Shown: positions 1 to 11,372 of the stretch, piece after piece
How the letters are laid out: each line of letters begins with the position of its first letter
Position numbering within the stretch: position 1 is the stretch's first letter
Assembly (NCBI GenBank): GCA_039707655.1
Contig: CM077666.1
Location: 398,989,886-399,053,885, forward strand
Length of the DNA stretch: 64,000 nt
From: Elymus sibiricus
Taxonomy: Eukaryota; Streptophyta; Magnoliopsida; Poales; Poaceae
Direction: 5' to 3'
Program-made: the position numbers and the translations under genes
The notes under the pieces: generated by a model
Told to the model about the DNA's origin: nothing
Database searches by the model: none
Seen by the model: only the letters and a program-made list of their open reading frames with translations

Positions 1-398
1 GCAACTACTAACGAAATAAAAGTATATCGAAACCTGTCGAGATCTAGTTTTGAACATCCCGTCACGAGAAAGCTAACGACAAAACATATTGTCAATTGAA
101 ATAACGGTTTAGGAGATATTAAAAAAAATGAGGAATGTTTGCTGATAGTCATGTGCGTGGGAGAGAGGAGAGAAGCCGCCGCACAGAAAAGCATATGTGT
201 GGCGCTGCTCCCTAGTGACATCCTTCTTTCTTTTCTGTTATCTTCTGAGTTTTTCTGTTTCGCCTATTTTATTTTGTATCTTACCTTTTTCCGGTTCTTT
301 TTCATTAACATAAAATAATTCATGTGCGTATATGAATATATTTTGAAATACACGATGCATAATTTTATATACGCAATAAATATTTTTAATACATGATG
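1..398. other. AT-rich intergenic DNA, no gene seen
   Basis: No reading frame, repeat end or recognisable domain was found here. The stretch is AT-rich and runs up to the target duplication of the MULE-type element that follows. Confidence 0.5.
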
Positions 399-407
399 AA
401 TATTTTA

Positions 408-1335
408 GGGATAAGTGTATTTTTCGTCCCTCAACTCTTCCGATAGTTTAGAAATCGTCCCTCAACTCCAAAACCACCAAAACTTGGTTCCTTAACTTTT
501 AAAACCGGATAAGTTTAGTCTCTCGAGCGGTTTCCGGACGGCATGAACAGTAAATCGGTGAACAGCAAATTCAAAAAAAAAAAGCAAAAAAAACTGAAAT
601 TTTGTGGGATCAAATATACTCGGGTGTGCAAGATGCGTGCAAATTTTTGTTCTGTTTGGACATTCCAGGAGATCGTGACAAAAAAAATACAGTAAATATG
701 TACGTTGGTCGACAGTAAATTCGAAAAAAATAGCAAACAAATTCAAAAAATTATGAAATTTTTTGGCATCCAAGATGCTTGGGTGCGCAAGGTGTGTGCA
801 AATGTTTGTGATCAAATGACATCCGAGGAGCTCTAGCAAAAAAAAATAATAGTGCACTTTTTCAAAGTTTCTTTCCGAGCCAATTTTTTTTCCATGAGCT
901 CCTACAATGTCCAAACACCACGAAATTTTGCACACACCTTGAGCACGAGCATCGTGGATGCCAAAAAAGTTCATATTTTTTTGATTTTTTTTGCTATTTT
1001 TTTTGCATTTACTGTTCATTGACATACATTTTTTATTTTTTTCTTTGTCACGAGCTTCTGGAATTTCCAAACTGCACAAAAATTTGCACGCACCTTGCGC
1101 AACCGAGTATCTTCAATGCCGTAAAATTTCAGATTTTTTTTGATTTTTTGCTATTTTTTCGAATTTACTGTTCACCGAATTACCGTTCATGTCGGACCAA
1201 AACCACCTTCAGCGTTACGAGAGACGAAAATTATCCGGTTTAAATAGTTGAGGAACTGAGTTTTGGTGGTTTTGGAGTTGAGGGATGACTTCTATACTTT
1301 GGCGAGAGTTCGAGGACGAAAAATATACTTATCCC
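408..1335. mobile_element. Foldback MULE-type element with long terminal inverted repeats
   Basis: The ends are inverted copies: the left end starts GGGATAAGTGTATTTTTCGT and the right end closes with its near-complement ..TATACTTATCCC. A 9-bp direct repeat AATATTTTA flanks it at 399-407 and 1336-1344, the duplication length expected of Mutator-like elements. The inverted similarity continues inward for at least about 165 bp. More inner pairs follow, for example the region near 645-690 against 1030-1085, so nearly the whole element can fold into one hairpin. No transposase is encoded; the reading frames here are fragments of low-complexity poly(T) tracts. It is a non-autonomous element. The superfamily rests on duplication length and TIR style; a foldback element of another group is the alternative. 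Confidence 0.8.
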
Positions 1336-3233
1336 AATATTTTAAGTACATGAAAAGTATTTTTCATATACGTGATAAGCATTTTTTTAATATACAATGA
1401 GTATTTTTTTATGCATGAAAAAACAATTTTTGACACGCGATGAACAAGGCAAAGGCTCACCAATTTTTGTGAAAACATGATTGCTTCTCCCGTGTATTTC
1501 CCACCTTTGGTCTTTTTAGGGCTACGACGATGCTGATGTGCAGAATGCGCACGGAACAGCGAACGAGATAGTGGGCATTGAGCCGTGAAGCGACACCATA
1601 TCGACACGGCCACCCCAGCTACACATAAGCTGTTTTTGGGTCGTTGCTTCTTCTTGGATGTATGCACGGTTCCGCGATGGCGATGCCCGGCCGGCCGGGA
1701 GGGGAAACGAGGAGCCATATGCGACGTAGGTAGGCGCTGGCGGAGTGCCGTGACGACGAGACTGGCTCGGTCGGTCGCTTCGAAGCGTGCGGGGGCGGAC
1801 AAGCAGCCGGGAAAGGACACGGACGTAAAAGTGGCCATTTCCTTTTCTTGACCCGATCCATATCGATGCACCCAGCAGTCCTTCGTTCTCATCCGAACAA
1901 CTTCGCTAAACCCAAGGAGGCCGCGCATTTACTTCGTCACACTCCCCTGCCTCGTAAAAGGCGAGCTCTGAAATTGCTTCGAGCACAAATGCACACGTGG
2001 ATAGACGTAGACAAGTAGTAGCCGGAAAAGGACGTAAAACGAGAAGATAATAGTGCATTTACGTGCTAGTATAATTAAATTTTTTTGACACCAAGAGGAA
2101 CGGTTTTCTCATTTACAGCTGCTCAGCATTGGAGCCTTGGGATAAGCTTAACTCTCGGAGATTCGTTCGCGTCCCTCTGACAATCGTAACGCCCTAAACT
2201 TAGAATGACCTCGCTTTTCACGGCAGCACAGCATAGCTGTTCCAGCGATGCCCCTCACAACAGAAACAGAAAATCACCACTCCATTCATAGCTGTTTCCA
2301 CTTGCACATGTTTCCTTCTTCTACTTCAACTTGAAAAGAAGAAGAAAAAGAAAAGCACCTGCAGTTGCCACGACCCACTCGAGATCACGACGATTCTCGT
2401 GCGATGAATGGGTATCCGGAGAAGTAGAAGGACGCCAGGAAAATGACAGAAAAAAAAGAAGCAGTTGCCACCACTAGAGTACGAGCAGAAGCGAGGGGAG
2501 AAAACAACACGCTGCTGGTCTACGATGTACCATCTCACTCACTCGCCAAGCCCAGCCCAGCCCAGCCCAGCTGCCTCGTATTCAAGACCGAAGCCGCCTG
2601 CTTGACTTGTGGCACGCAGCACTACTCCTACTTGTACCAAGTATAATAAATTGCCTGCCGAATCAATATACAGTACTAGAAACAAATACTGCATTATCCA
2701 TACACGGCCACATCCACGGAAGTATACAACGCACTAGTCGCAACGCGACACGATAGTCGATAGGTATATCAAAAGCAGCAACGCTCGCTTGGCTTGAGCA
2801 GCAATACTGCCGGGCCGGATGATATTACTAGTATAGATCGTAGTGGTGGTTAGTAGCAGCAGCATAACTTTGGAGGATGAGTAGATAGTAGATTAGATGG
2901 ATGGATAGGTACTACTGCTGGTGTTTTAGCTGGGTAATATATCATCGTGTACTAGTAAAATCGATCGTGCGCTGTGTGCGACCCTAATAATATCCACCCG
3001 GAGAAGAGGAGAGAAATCTCCCAAGCGGTTAGTTGGCAGGCACGGACGGACGGGCGCGTCGTTCTCGCTCCCACAGCGCACAGATGCTCTGCTCTCTCGC
3101 CCGCACGCTGCTGGATTTTGCAACTTTTTACACTTTTTACAAGGGGGGAAGCACAGGCACCGCCGTGGTAGAAACTGACGGGAGAATCGATCCATGCTCC
3201 ATACGAGAGGGCGAAAAGTAGTAGTTTCCAGCT

Positions 3234-3263
3234 CTCCCGCAAAAAAAAAAAAAAAAAAAAAAA
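3234..3263 (+). mobile_element. Micro-retroposon scar: short tag plus poly(A)
   Basis: The insert is CTCCCGC followed by about 24 A. A perfect 14-bp direct repeat AGTAGTTTCCAGCT flanks it at 3220-3233 and 3264-3277. A poly(A) tail with a target duplication of this length is what target-primed reverse transcription leaves when only the extreme 3' end of a LINE or SINE is copied. Confidence 0.65.
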
Positions 3264-4136
3264 AGTAGTTTCCAGCTTTCAACGTGGGGGCGAGAGTTTT
3301 ACCGGCCGAGACACTGATTTGATGGACGTGTCATGGGTTCTCGATCGAGTCTGATACGGTGACAGCGTTGGCGCCGTGCTGCTTGCTGATCGTCGCCTGA
3401 ACCGTACCGAGATCTCCGGCTCCGGGGTCATAATTCACAATTAAATGGAAAAGTTGTGAAAACTGTGGTGCATTGTAAGTGACCCTTGCGTGGCATTGCC
3501 ACCGGATTTAGATCCCCACAGCCGATTAATTTGCCACTTATCACTAACGCCCCAAGCCACACTCCACCTTGCAATGCCAATGCACGCACTTTGCTCTCCT
3601 TCTTGTCACCTTACTCTTTGTCCCCATCATCCCATTCCCAGCTCTTTATCTACCCTACTCAACTCACTGAACGAGGTGGAGGATGGAAGCAAGGAAGCAT
3701 GCATCGTCACCCTTGATTTGGATGGATGGGAATATGGGGTGGCGGCCTCACAAGGAAAGCATTGGTTATATTGCGCAAGTCCCATAAAAGGAAGAATTGA
3801 CAGCCATGTGCTGATGCTAATAGACATCTTCCAAAGTATATATAGAGTAATAATGCCCGGTATTCTCGCGTTGACAGAAGGCACATATCACCTCACATGG
3901 AAAACTATCAAATGTGCGTACGCAAAATCGTTCAAGTATGGTAACAAATAATGGCTTAATTCTTGCTACCAAAAGAGTAGTAATTCTTTGCATTGCAACT
4001 ATGCTAAAGAATGCGCCATGGACCACACCCGTGCCAGCAAGACATTAGATTCAGTACATTTTTCTCGTACTGCTAATATACAGTACAATCTACCATTAAT
4101 TCAGAACAATAACTCGGCAATGCGTATATGCTTTTT

Positions 4137-4150
4137 TCCCGCAAAAAAAA
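4137..4150 (+). mobile_element. Micro-retroposon scar: short tag plus poly(A)
   Basis: The insert is TCCCGC followed by 8 or more A. A perfect 18-bp direct repeat AATGCGTATATGCTTTTT flanks it at 4119-4136 and 4151-4168. The tag matches that of the insert at 3234, which suggests the same source family. Confidence 0.65.
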
Positions 4151-4424
4151 AATGCGTATATGCTTTTTACAGTCACCTGCAATTTTTTTCTTTGATTTCT
4201 ACTGTCCAAATACCAATGGCATAATAAGTCGAGAATACGGGGAGCCATCCGCAAAATCGGAGGGGCAAAAGGAAAATGGAATAAATGGTGGAAGCTCGGC
4301 AGTTCCGCGATATCCCAACTTCCCCAGACCCCCACGGAGGCGGCTCCTGGCCCTCCTACTCTCTCGCACACTCCGTTTCCTTCCTCCAAAAGCTTGTATT
4401 TTTAGCTATCTCTCCACCCAGCGG

Positions 4425-4426
<2 letters not shown>

Positions 4427-4455
<29 letters not shown>
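4427..4455 (+). repeat. (CT)n microsatellite in the 5' leader of the zinc-finger gene
   Basis: About 14 CT units end 7 bp before the start codon at 4463. Pyrimidine-rich CT runs are common in plant 5' leaders and core promoters; whether this one is transcribed cannot be read from sequence alone. Confidence 0.85.
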
Positions 4456-4459
<4 letters not shown>

Positions 4460-4462
4460 GCC

Positions 4463-5374
4463 ATGGCCAAGAACACATGCAAGCTCTGCTGCCGCCGCTT
4501 CGCCAGCCCCCCCGCCCTCGCCGGCCACATGCGCTCCCACTCCATCAAGGCCGCCAAGTCGCAGATCTCATCGGCCTCCTCCGCGTCCACCTCCGTCGCG
4601 GCCGGGGACGACGACGCCGACGCCAAGATGGCCATCCAGGCCTACGTGCTCCGCGACAAGCCCAAGCGGAGGGTGCGCCTCGCCGAGTCCGACTTCTCAG
4701 ATCGCGAGAGCGAGGCGGAGTACCCCTCGCCGGACGCCAAGCGCGTGCATGCCGGATCGCGCGACGCCGAGCCGGTGAGCTCCGTGTCCGACGCCGCCAC
4801 GCCGGAGGAGGACGTCGCGCTGTCCCTGATGATGCTCTCCCGCGACTCCTGGCCCACGATGGCGGCGTGGCCGTCCTCCTACCGCGCCGACTCCGACGAC
4901 GGAAGCGACGGCGGAGAAGCCGCGCCCCCGGCGGCCGCGTTCGCGGAGCAGAAGCGGACGCGATTCCAGTGCCCCGCGTGCAAGAAGGTGTTCCGATCGT
5001 ACCAGGCGCTGGGCGGCCACCGCGCCAGCCACGTCCGCGGCGGCAGGGGCGGCTGCTGCGCGCCCCCTCTCAACCCGCCGCCGCCTCCTGCGTCCACTCA
5101 CCTGCAGCCATTGCTGGAATGCGAGGAGGGCTCGAAGCCGCATCCGCACGAGTGCCCCTACTGCCTCCGCGTGTTCCCGTCAGGCCAGGCCCTCGGCGGC
5201 CACAAGCGATCCCAGCTCTGCACAGCCACCGCCGTGGCCGCGTCGGGCGCCGATGATCCTGCGGCCGCGATCAAAAGCCTGGGCCTCATTGATCTCAACC
5301 TCCCGGCGCCCTTCGAGGACTTGGAGGTCTCCGCCGTGTCAGATCCCTTCCTCTCGGCAAGGCCAGGCTACTGA
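4463..5374 (+). CDS. ZAT-type C2H2 zinc-finger transcriptional repressor
   Basis: The gene is intact and intronless, encoding 303 residues; the start ATG lies in a good context (CGCCATGGCC). Finger 1 (C6, C9, H22, H26) has ALAGH in place of QALGGH. Finger 2 (C170, C173, H186, H190) carries the plant-specific QALGGH. Finger 3 (C231, C234, H247) also has QALGGH, but the expected last histidine is Gln251; Cys253 follows and could make a C2HC site. A basic stretch KPKRRVRL (66-73) is a likely nuclear signal, and VALSLMMLSRDSW (118-130) is the short leucine-rich box of this family. LIDLNL (275-280) is a DLN-type EAR repression motif. Three dispersed fingers plus EAR place it with Arabidopsis ZAT1/ZAT4/ZAT9-like nuclear DNA-binding repressors. 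The target genes and stimulus are unknown. Large antisense reading frames over it are GC-bias shadows. Confidence 0.93.
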   Translation: MAKNTCKLCCRRFASPPALAGHMRSHSIKAAKSQISSASSASTSVAAGDDDADAKMAIQAYVLRDKPKRRVRLAESDFSDRESEAEYPSPDAKRVHAGSRDAEPVSSVSDAATPEEDVALSLMMLSRDSWPTMAAWPSSYRADSDDGSDGGEAAPPAAAFAEQKRTRFQCPACKKVFRSYQALGGHRASHVRGGRGGCCAPPLNPPPPPASTHLQPLLECEEGSKPHPHECPYCLRVFPSGQALGGHKRSQLCTATAVAASGADDPAAAIKSLGLIDLNLPAPFEDLEVSAVSDPFLSARPGY

Positions 5375-5377
5375 AAG

Positions 5378-6258
5378 CAAGCAGAGCAACGAAGCAAGCA
5401 AGCAATCCGGCTTGCTTTTCCTTTGGGTTGGTTGATTCTAGTGGAGATGATTCGGGCTCCTGATTGCTGGCAAGAAAGAGGTGCTTAGGCAGTAAGCCAA
5501 AAAGGTAAAGAAAAGTGTCAAAAAAGAGAGACATCTATCTATGCTCTTGCTCGGGTGGGTAGTTATTTTTCCTGCTGTAGTTCTCCCTCAGCTCAGCTGT
5601 GGTGTGTCTTTTTGTTTGTTTCAAGCTATGGAACAGAGTAGATTGGGCCAACAAACAGAGCCAGCTACTACTAGTTATTGTTTTTTTTCTGCTTGATCTC
5701 CGTAGCCTAGCAAGAAAATAGTGAATGGAAAAAGGGCAAAATTTAGCTAAACTGTTGCTGTCTGTTGCAGTCTCCAGCTGTTCTTGTTCCAACTGTCCAT
5801 AGCGTAGCATAGCATGGCATGGGACTTCACCAAGGAGCAACCGATGCATCATCGCACTCATTACTCACTAGCCAGCAGCAGTAGTAAAGCAATTCTGAAA
5901 GCCATAAGCAACAAAATAGCAACACCCATGCGATGCACTGCAATGCAGGATCGGCCAAAGCGTTGGTTGGTTCGTGGGTTTTCATAGTTACATCGACATG
6001 CTTGCCCCACCTCGATCGGCGATCGCCTCTTCTCTTTTCTCTGCTCCTGCCCACCACCACCTGCCTGCGTATGCATATGCCGCCGCGCCCTTCTCCTGCT
6101 GCCTGGAGCAGCAAAAAGGGCCGCTGTACTTTCCTCCCCCTATAGCCCACGTCTTGTTGGCTTCCCACCACATTCCCGTCCCCCCTCCTCTACTGTGCTG
6201 TGCATAGCGGTCGGCCCCCCACCGCCGTCCGGCACGAGACAAATTGCATTGAATCCTA
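5378..6258. other. 3' flank of the zinc-finger gene, intergenic
   Basis: This presumably includes the 3' untranslated region of the zinc-finger gene. I saw no further gene, only short frames without domains. Confidence 0.5.
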
Positions 6259-6429
6259 CTCCCTCCGTTCCAAAATATGGTGCGTCTTCGGTTTCCGCGC
6301 TTCAACTTTGACCAACGAGACCGACTGCGGCGGGAGCAAAAATTATATAATCGAATACGAATTCACTGATATAATTTTTGCCCCGCCGCAGTCGGTCTCG
6401 TTGGTTAAATTTATGGTCAACAGAGGGAG
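6259..6429. mobile_element. Stowaway MITE
   Basis: It has Tc1/mariner-type miniature ends CTCCCTCCGTTCC..GGGAG, with TA on both sides (6257-6258 and 6430-6431). Internal arms are complementary, including AACGAGACCGACTGCGGCGG against its inverse, so the whole 171 bp folds as a hairpin. It is non-coding. Confidence 0.9.
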
Positions 6430-6612
6430 TACTCACCAGATGACCGACTCAGCAACAAATAAAGTGGCTCGGAATGTTGTTTTTAATCACAGATCGATAC
6501 AGCCAGCCATGAAGATTACCTACTGTATTGTTGTACACAGTACAGGATATGTGTAGCTTTACACTTTCAACTTAGATTTTTTTTGGGAGCTGGGTTTGTT
6601 GGATTGGAGCTT

Positions 6613-8123
6613 TTTTTTTTTCGAATGTTGACAGGAGAGCTGCCAAATTCATTGATCAGAAGAAGGCATTACAAGAACACCCCCAAAGGAGGAATGCACC
6701 GCATAAAGGCGAGTGCCAAAAAAGAAGAAAGAAAAAACGGACTGCTCGGTTTATTGAGGAAAACCGGGCAAAAACCATAGCAGCGCCTAGCTAGACTAGA
6801 CCTAAAGCACCACATAACATACAAGGCGCCGGAAAGCGAAAACCCCACAACACACCCGGCCGGGCACTCGAGCGCCTTTGCTGCTACGAGAGTGCACACC
6901 AACAACCGTAGTATTTACCAGGCTGCCACGAGCATATCCGTGAACCTCAAGGACACCGGAGAGGAACGATAGGTCCGAAGGAGCGAAGAACTATGCCGCT
7001 CCAATCCCATGAGCCTGGCTGACATAGCTTGCCCGACGCTACTTGCATGTGAAGAGTGCTCCTGCTGCTCTCATCGTCGACCAAACAACCGGCTACAAAC
7101 GGAAGCACCACCAAAGACTCCACGCTCACCAAAACGCTGCCCGCTCCAGAACCACCGCACCACCACCAACCAAGTGCTCCATCACCAGATTTGGCTCCAA
7201 AGCAATGCTTCCAACGAAGTAATGACACCACAGGTGCCACCATTGCATACAGTTTTCACCGGGAGGCAAGTACATGGAGCAAGGAGAGGTGTCGGATCCC
7301 TCCGATGGCGCCTCCAACAAGGAAAATCACACCCGCGAGCATCATTCGCCATCCGCCCAGACCGAAGTTGAGCATGACTTTCGTCAGGGAACCGAGCACC
7401 TATGCCGGGAACGACGTCTCCAACACACCACCACCAGACCGGAGCAGCAGACGCCGCTTGCTGCACCACACCGAACTGGCCGGAGCACCACTTGTGGTGC
7501 AGTCCCATAGGAACCTGATGGCCCTGCCAGGACCACGCCACCGCAGACCACAATCCCTACCTGGAGCCACCTTGCAACCGCTAGTAACCGGTCGTCGGCC
7601 GAGCCGCCTCCCCTCCAGGCCCCCAGCCGCCAGGGCGCCAGATCCGGCCGGCAAGGACCCGCCAGATCCGGCCGCACCAAGCCAGGGGCCGCCCGCCGGA
7701 GGGAGACCCCCGCTGCTGCCTCCACCGGCCAGATGCCGCCGCGACTAGCCGCCAAGAAGCAGCCAAAACGGCCCAGATCGGGGCCCCTCCCCACCGAGCG
7801 CCGCACAGATCCACTGCGAGAGCACACAGCAGCGCATCAGCAGCCGTTGCGCACACCACAGGAGAAGAACGTCGCTGCCTACACGGCCAGGGAGCGCCGT
7901 CCCTGGTTGCCGCGCGCGGACGAGCCGGACCGTCGCCGCCCCGGCCGCTCCAGTCGGCCGCCGCCGCCCCCAACAAGCCCCAACCATCTTCGACGGCTGG
8001 GCCCGCCGCCACCGCGGCCGAGGCCGGCGGCAGCGGCGGCAAGAGAGCTGCGGCGAGGTACTTTTTTTGTGGATCTAGGTTCGCTCCGGAGCCGCCCTGG
8101 GAGCGACCCGGGAGCGCTTTCTT
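6613..8123 (-). mobile_element. Poly(A)-tailed non-LTR retroposon with 14-bp target duplication
   Basis: The direct repeat TTGGATTGGAGCTT occurs at 6599-6612 and 8124-8137. A poly(T) run follows the left copy, so the insert is a poly(A)-tailed transcript copy on the minus strand. The body is 1.5 kb, very GC-rich at its 5' (right) end and more mixed toward its tail. Minus-strand frames, including one at 7581-8150, are proline-, alanine- and glycine-rich and show no reverse transcriptase, endonuclease or RNase H motif. It is best read as a non-autonomous LINE derivative or a long SINE-like retroposon. A processed copy of a host transcript is the alternative. The perfect duplication implies a fairly recent insertion. 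Confidence 0.8.
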
Positions 8124-8137
8124 TTGGATTGGAGCTT

Positions 8138-8783
8138 GGATCTCTCTCAACTGTTGGGAGGCCTCTGCAACTGCACCCGATTCTGCAGGAGCTGCTCTCC
8201 ACGCTTGGAATTGGAGGTAAGGTGGTTACGGCATGGGCCGCCGCCCTCGCCCACGTGGCGCCCGTCCCTCTCCGTCCTATGTTTGGATTCGCATCGCATC
8301 GGCTAGTCAGGTCAGTGGCCACTAGCTTCGGTGGCGTGGGCGTTATTGACTGACTTGTGCTGGAATTAGCACGATATAGTTAACGCAAGCTTAATCTGGG
8401 TTTATTCTTAGTTAACTGGCTCGCTATTGCTAATCGCCGCTGTACCGACCTCGCCTGGGGAAAGAAAGAAACTGCTGGGGCGCGCCGGCCGAGGCGGATC
8501 ACGCGGGTGAACTGCTTGGTCCACCGGGCAGTTGGTGGAACCGGGAGGGAACAAGGATGACACGTGGGTCCTCCCTTGCCCCTGCCGCATGCGTGTGCTC
8601 CTCCTTGTGGCGGTAGCGGGAGGGTGGGGTCTGGGAGAGATTGAGGGAGACGTGGGGTCGGCCGGACGAGGCGGGGCTGTCTCACGTGCGTGGCGACACG
8701 GCATGGCCCATCGGATCATGGTTGGGGTTCTCTTCTCCTGCTGCTGAAGCCATGCCTGTAGCTCGGCGAAAACACGAACTGTT
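8138..8783. other. Intergenic DNA, no gene seen
   Basis: Short reading frames occur on both strands without any recognisable domain. The region separates the retroposon at 6613 from the poly(T) micro-insert at 8784. Confidence 0.45.
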
Positions 8784-8807
8784 TTTTTTTTTATAATAAC
8801 ACCCCAG
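8784..8807 (-). mobile_element. Micro-retroposon scar (minus strand)
   Basis: On the minus strand the insert reads CTGGGGTGTTATTATA followed by an A-run. A perfect 13-bp direct repeat AACACGAACTGTT flanks it at 8771-8783 and 8808-8820. Confidence 0.65.
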
Positions 8808-9048
8808 AACACGAACTGTTGCCTTTACAGTAGTCTTTTCAACGAGACGGGAAAAAAGTAGTAACCGCTTATGAAACGGATCGAGCACGTGTTTGACCCG
8901 GCTATTGGCTTTTCCGTGGTGTCGTGGTCACTGCATGCAAGACTCCGTGAGTGGAGAAGACTCCGGTATGCTGTGAGCTTCCACCAAGGTTCACGCCGTA
9001 GCCGTCCCATCACGCCTGGGAATTCCTGCTAGCGCTGGACCAGTCGGA

Positions 9049-9455
9049 GGGGAACTTTTGGTCTATGGGGTATCTACACCCTATATGAAAAAAAAAATAG
9101 TAATTCAACAAAAAGTCAAAAAATTCTGAAAATATTTCTGAAATAAACTTGACCTTCCATTGTACTTTTGAGAAAAATTCCACAAAAAGAAAATCCCCCT
9201 TTGGCTTCTTTTCAAAAAAGACAAATTTTTGGCCAAAATAATGTGAATAGTGACCTATAATAGCAAATAAATTTTGTCTTTTTTGCTCTGAAGTCAACGT
9301 TGGTTTTTTGTTCGTGAAAATTTATATACTAGTGCAAAAGTAAGTCAAGTTTATTCTAAAAATACTTCTGAACAATTTTGACTTTTTCTATAATTACTAA
9401 AAAAAAATCCCCATATAAGGTGTATCTACAACCAGGAACCAAAGGGTATTTCCCC
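9049..9455. mobile_element. Small non-autonomous DNA element with about 100-bp inverted repeats
   Basis: The left arm (GGGGAAC..GTATCTACACC..TATATG..TAGTAATT..AAAGTCAAA..AATAAACTTGAC) recurs as an imperfect inverted copy at the right end. No coding capacity is present. A target duplication is not obvious at these ends, so boundaries and superfamily (MULE-like or other) are uncertain. Confidence 0.6.
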
Positions 9456-9643
9456 AGTCATGCTACTCACACTACAAAGGTAACAAAGCCCATTCATGGC
9501 TAGTAGTAGTAGTAGCATGTACTCCAGCATACATGCACCAATTTTGTACTACTATGGTTTTCTCAATGAAATTCGGGGGGAAACGCTTTGCTCAATTTTT
9601 TTTATTTTTTTTGGAAATGCATCAACGATCGATTTTGCTAGTT

Positions 9644-9665
9644 TTTTTTGTTGTTGTTGAGGGAA
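9644..9665 (-). mobile_element. Micro-retroposon scar (minus strand)
   Basis: On the minus strand the insert is TTCCCTCAACAACAAC followed by six A. A perfect 16-bp direct repeat ATCGATTTTGCTAGTT flanks it at 9628-9643 and 9666-9681. Confidence 0.65.
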
Positions 9666-9681
9666 ATCGATTTTGCTAGTT

Positions 9682-11372
9682 ATTATCGGTGGAAAAACGG
9701 GCATGTGAAAAACATGCTTATTGTTGGTCAGGGAACGAACAAAACGATGACGTGGGGTGCGTATAGGAGTACGAGTACTTGCTAGTCATCGCCGTGGCGT
9801 GTACCCGCCGAGTAGTTCACGCGACGCGTGTGCAGCGATGCAGCCGAGCACGCACGGAAGGTCGACGAAAGGTGAAGGATCCGCCGCTGCCGCCGATGGA
9901 CGTGCGTGACTGCTGCGCAGGCGACTATTCCGCGCACTGAGCGGCAGGTAACAGGGACAGGGGCCAGCGGTATAGAGGTGAACGAGCCGACTGACAGCCG
10001 AGTTGATTGGCTCGCCTCCCTACGCGCATAGGTGCGGTGGTAGTAGTACTACTCCACTGTTTGGCGATCGGCGAGCGAACAGGTCACCTTTCACAGCGCG
10101 TGGTTGGACCACTATCCATCTGTACGTACTCCTCCAGTCATCGTGCGTGCCGCGCGACGCGCCGCTGTTGGTGTGACGCGACGGTTTTCCCTGCCTCTCC
10201 TTCACCATGGTCCGTCCGTCCGTGAAAATGGTCTCGCAACGAAAATGCGGTACTAGTATGCGTCTCTGAAGGTGTGTATAAATGCCACCGGCTAGCCAAG
10301 TACTGTACGTACGTAGTAGCCGGGCCTGCGCACCAGCATGCATGTATCGTATCGGGAGTGTACACGACGCGCGTACATTGATGGGGGGTCCTTCGTTGAG
10401 CACGACTGAACGTCGGCGTCGCACACTCACTCACGTGGTCGGTTGGGTGGCCACCATCGCCATGCATCGAGCAATCAAGGGGGCACGCATAGTACATTGT
10501 CATCATGCCCCTTGGCTAGCCAGAACGCGACGGCGTGTGGGTGGCGCACGAACAGCTAGCTAGCTAGCTACCGCGCCGATCTTGGCTTCTGCTTTCCCCT
10601 TTCCCGTCCCGTTGCCTCTGCGTCTCGTTTCAAGCCAGGTGCAACACAGAGTTGCTTCTTTACAGAATGGGGAACTTCCTGAAGCTGCATGAGCAAATTA
10701 TATATACGCGGAGGGTAGTACGTTTTTTCTTCCTATTCGCCGCTGATACCTAATTACCTATGCTCCTTATCTTTCAGCAGCAGTTTGTGATCTCCAAAGT
10801 TGATGCAGACCGACACTCCGTCATCAGTGTGCCGGTCACATATATACTTTGGTTGGTGCAGCGCCTCCTGATTTGTTCAGGGGCCACTGTTAATTAGTAG
10901 TAGGGCTCAATCAAAGTGCTCACGCCAAGTGGTAGGATTCTTGCTTGCTTCTGCAGCCAAGACGGTTCTTCGCCTCCTCCACACCTCTACATCTCACCAT
11001 CGGCTCGCTGTCTCGGTCATAAGTCCTAGAGTTAGCTATGAAATTAAGGAGCAGAGATCGATCGACTGTTATAACATAACAAACATGTATTCGTCCTAAT
11101 TTGAAGGACACTCTCTCTGGACTCCAGGCTCTTTTTTCTTGGTCGACTACTGATTCCTTATTCGCTTGTTTATAGTATAAGCATAAAGCATAATTCCACT
11201 GGGACTGGCAATACTCACCAGATTCAGTATCCATCCTGGAGTCAGATGCTTCACAAACACACCAAATGAGTAATGTGAGGCAGCATCAGTAGAGCGACGA
11301 AAAATTCAGCACTGCTAGGTTGGTGAAAAATATCAAGGGAACATGGATGCTCTTTTCTCTCCGGGTTGGTTG
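9682..11372. other. Intergenic DNA with a TATA-like site, no gene recognised
   Basis: A plus-strand TATA-like sequence (TGTATAAATGCC) lies near 10275, and short AGCT tandem steps lie at 10557-10570. No coding region downstream could be supported: the frame at 10282-10563 has no recognisable domain. A non-coding transcript is possible but not demonstrated. Near its right end the region holds the insertion site of the copia-like element. Confidence 0.4.

Larger units (their letters stand above)
1345..4426. other. Intergenic region upstream of the zinc-finger gene
   Basis: No recognisable gene. Reading frames of up to 199 codons exist on both strands (1329-1928 minus, 3490-3951 plus), but they show no domain, no splice structure and compositional bias only. 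The region contains two tiny poly(A) inserts at 3234 and 4137, listed separately. The last few hundred bases should hold the promoter and 5' leader of the gene starting at 4463. Confidence 0.5.

Noticed and set aside
1329..1928. 199-codon minus-strand frame
   Set aside because: No domain, no homologous pattern, and its C-terminal part runs into AT-rich sequence beside the MULE.
3490..3951. 153-codon plus-strand frame
   Set aside because: No recognisable domain or splice support; left as intergenic.
4285..5256. 323-codon frame in another phase over the zinc-finger gene
   Set aside because: Arg/Ala/Gly-rich shadow; zinc-finger residues and EAR motif are in the 4463 frame.
7581..8150. 189-codon minus-strand frame in the retroposon
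   Set aside because: Starts in the target duplication and is Ala/Gly/Arg-rich, consistent with GC bias rather than protein.
10271..10563. TATA-like promoter with a 93-codon frame
   Set aside because: The TATA-like site alone does not define a gene and the frame has no known domain.
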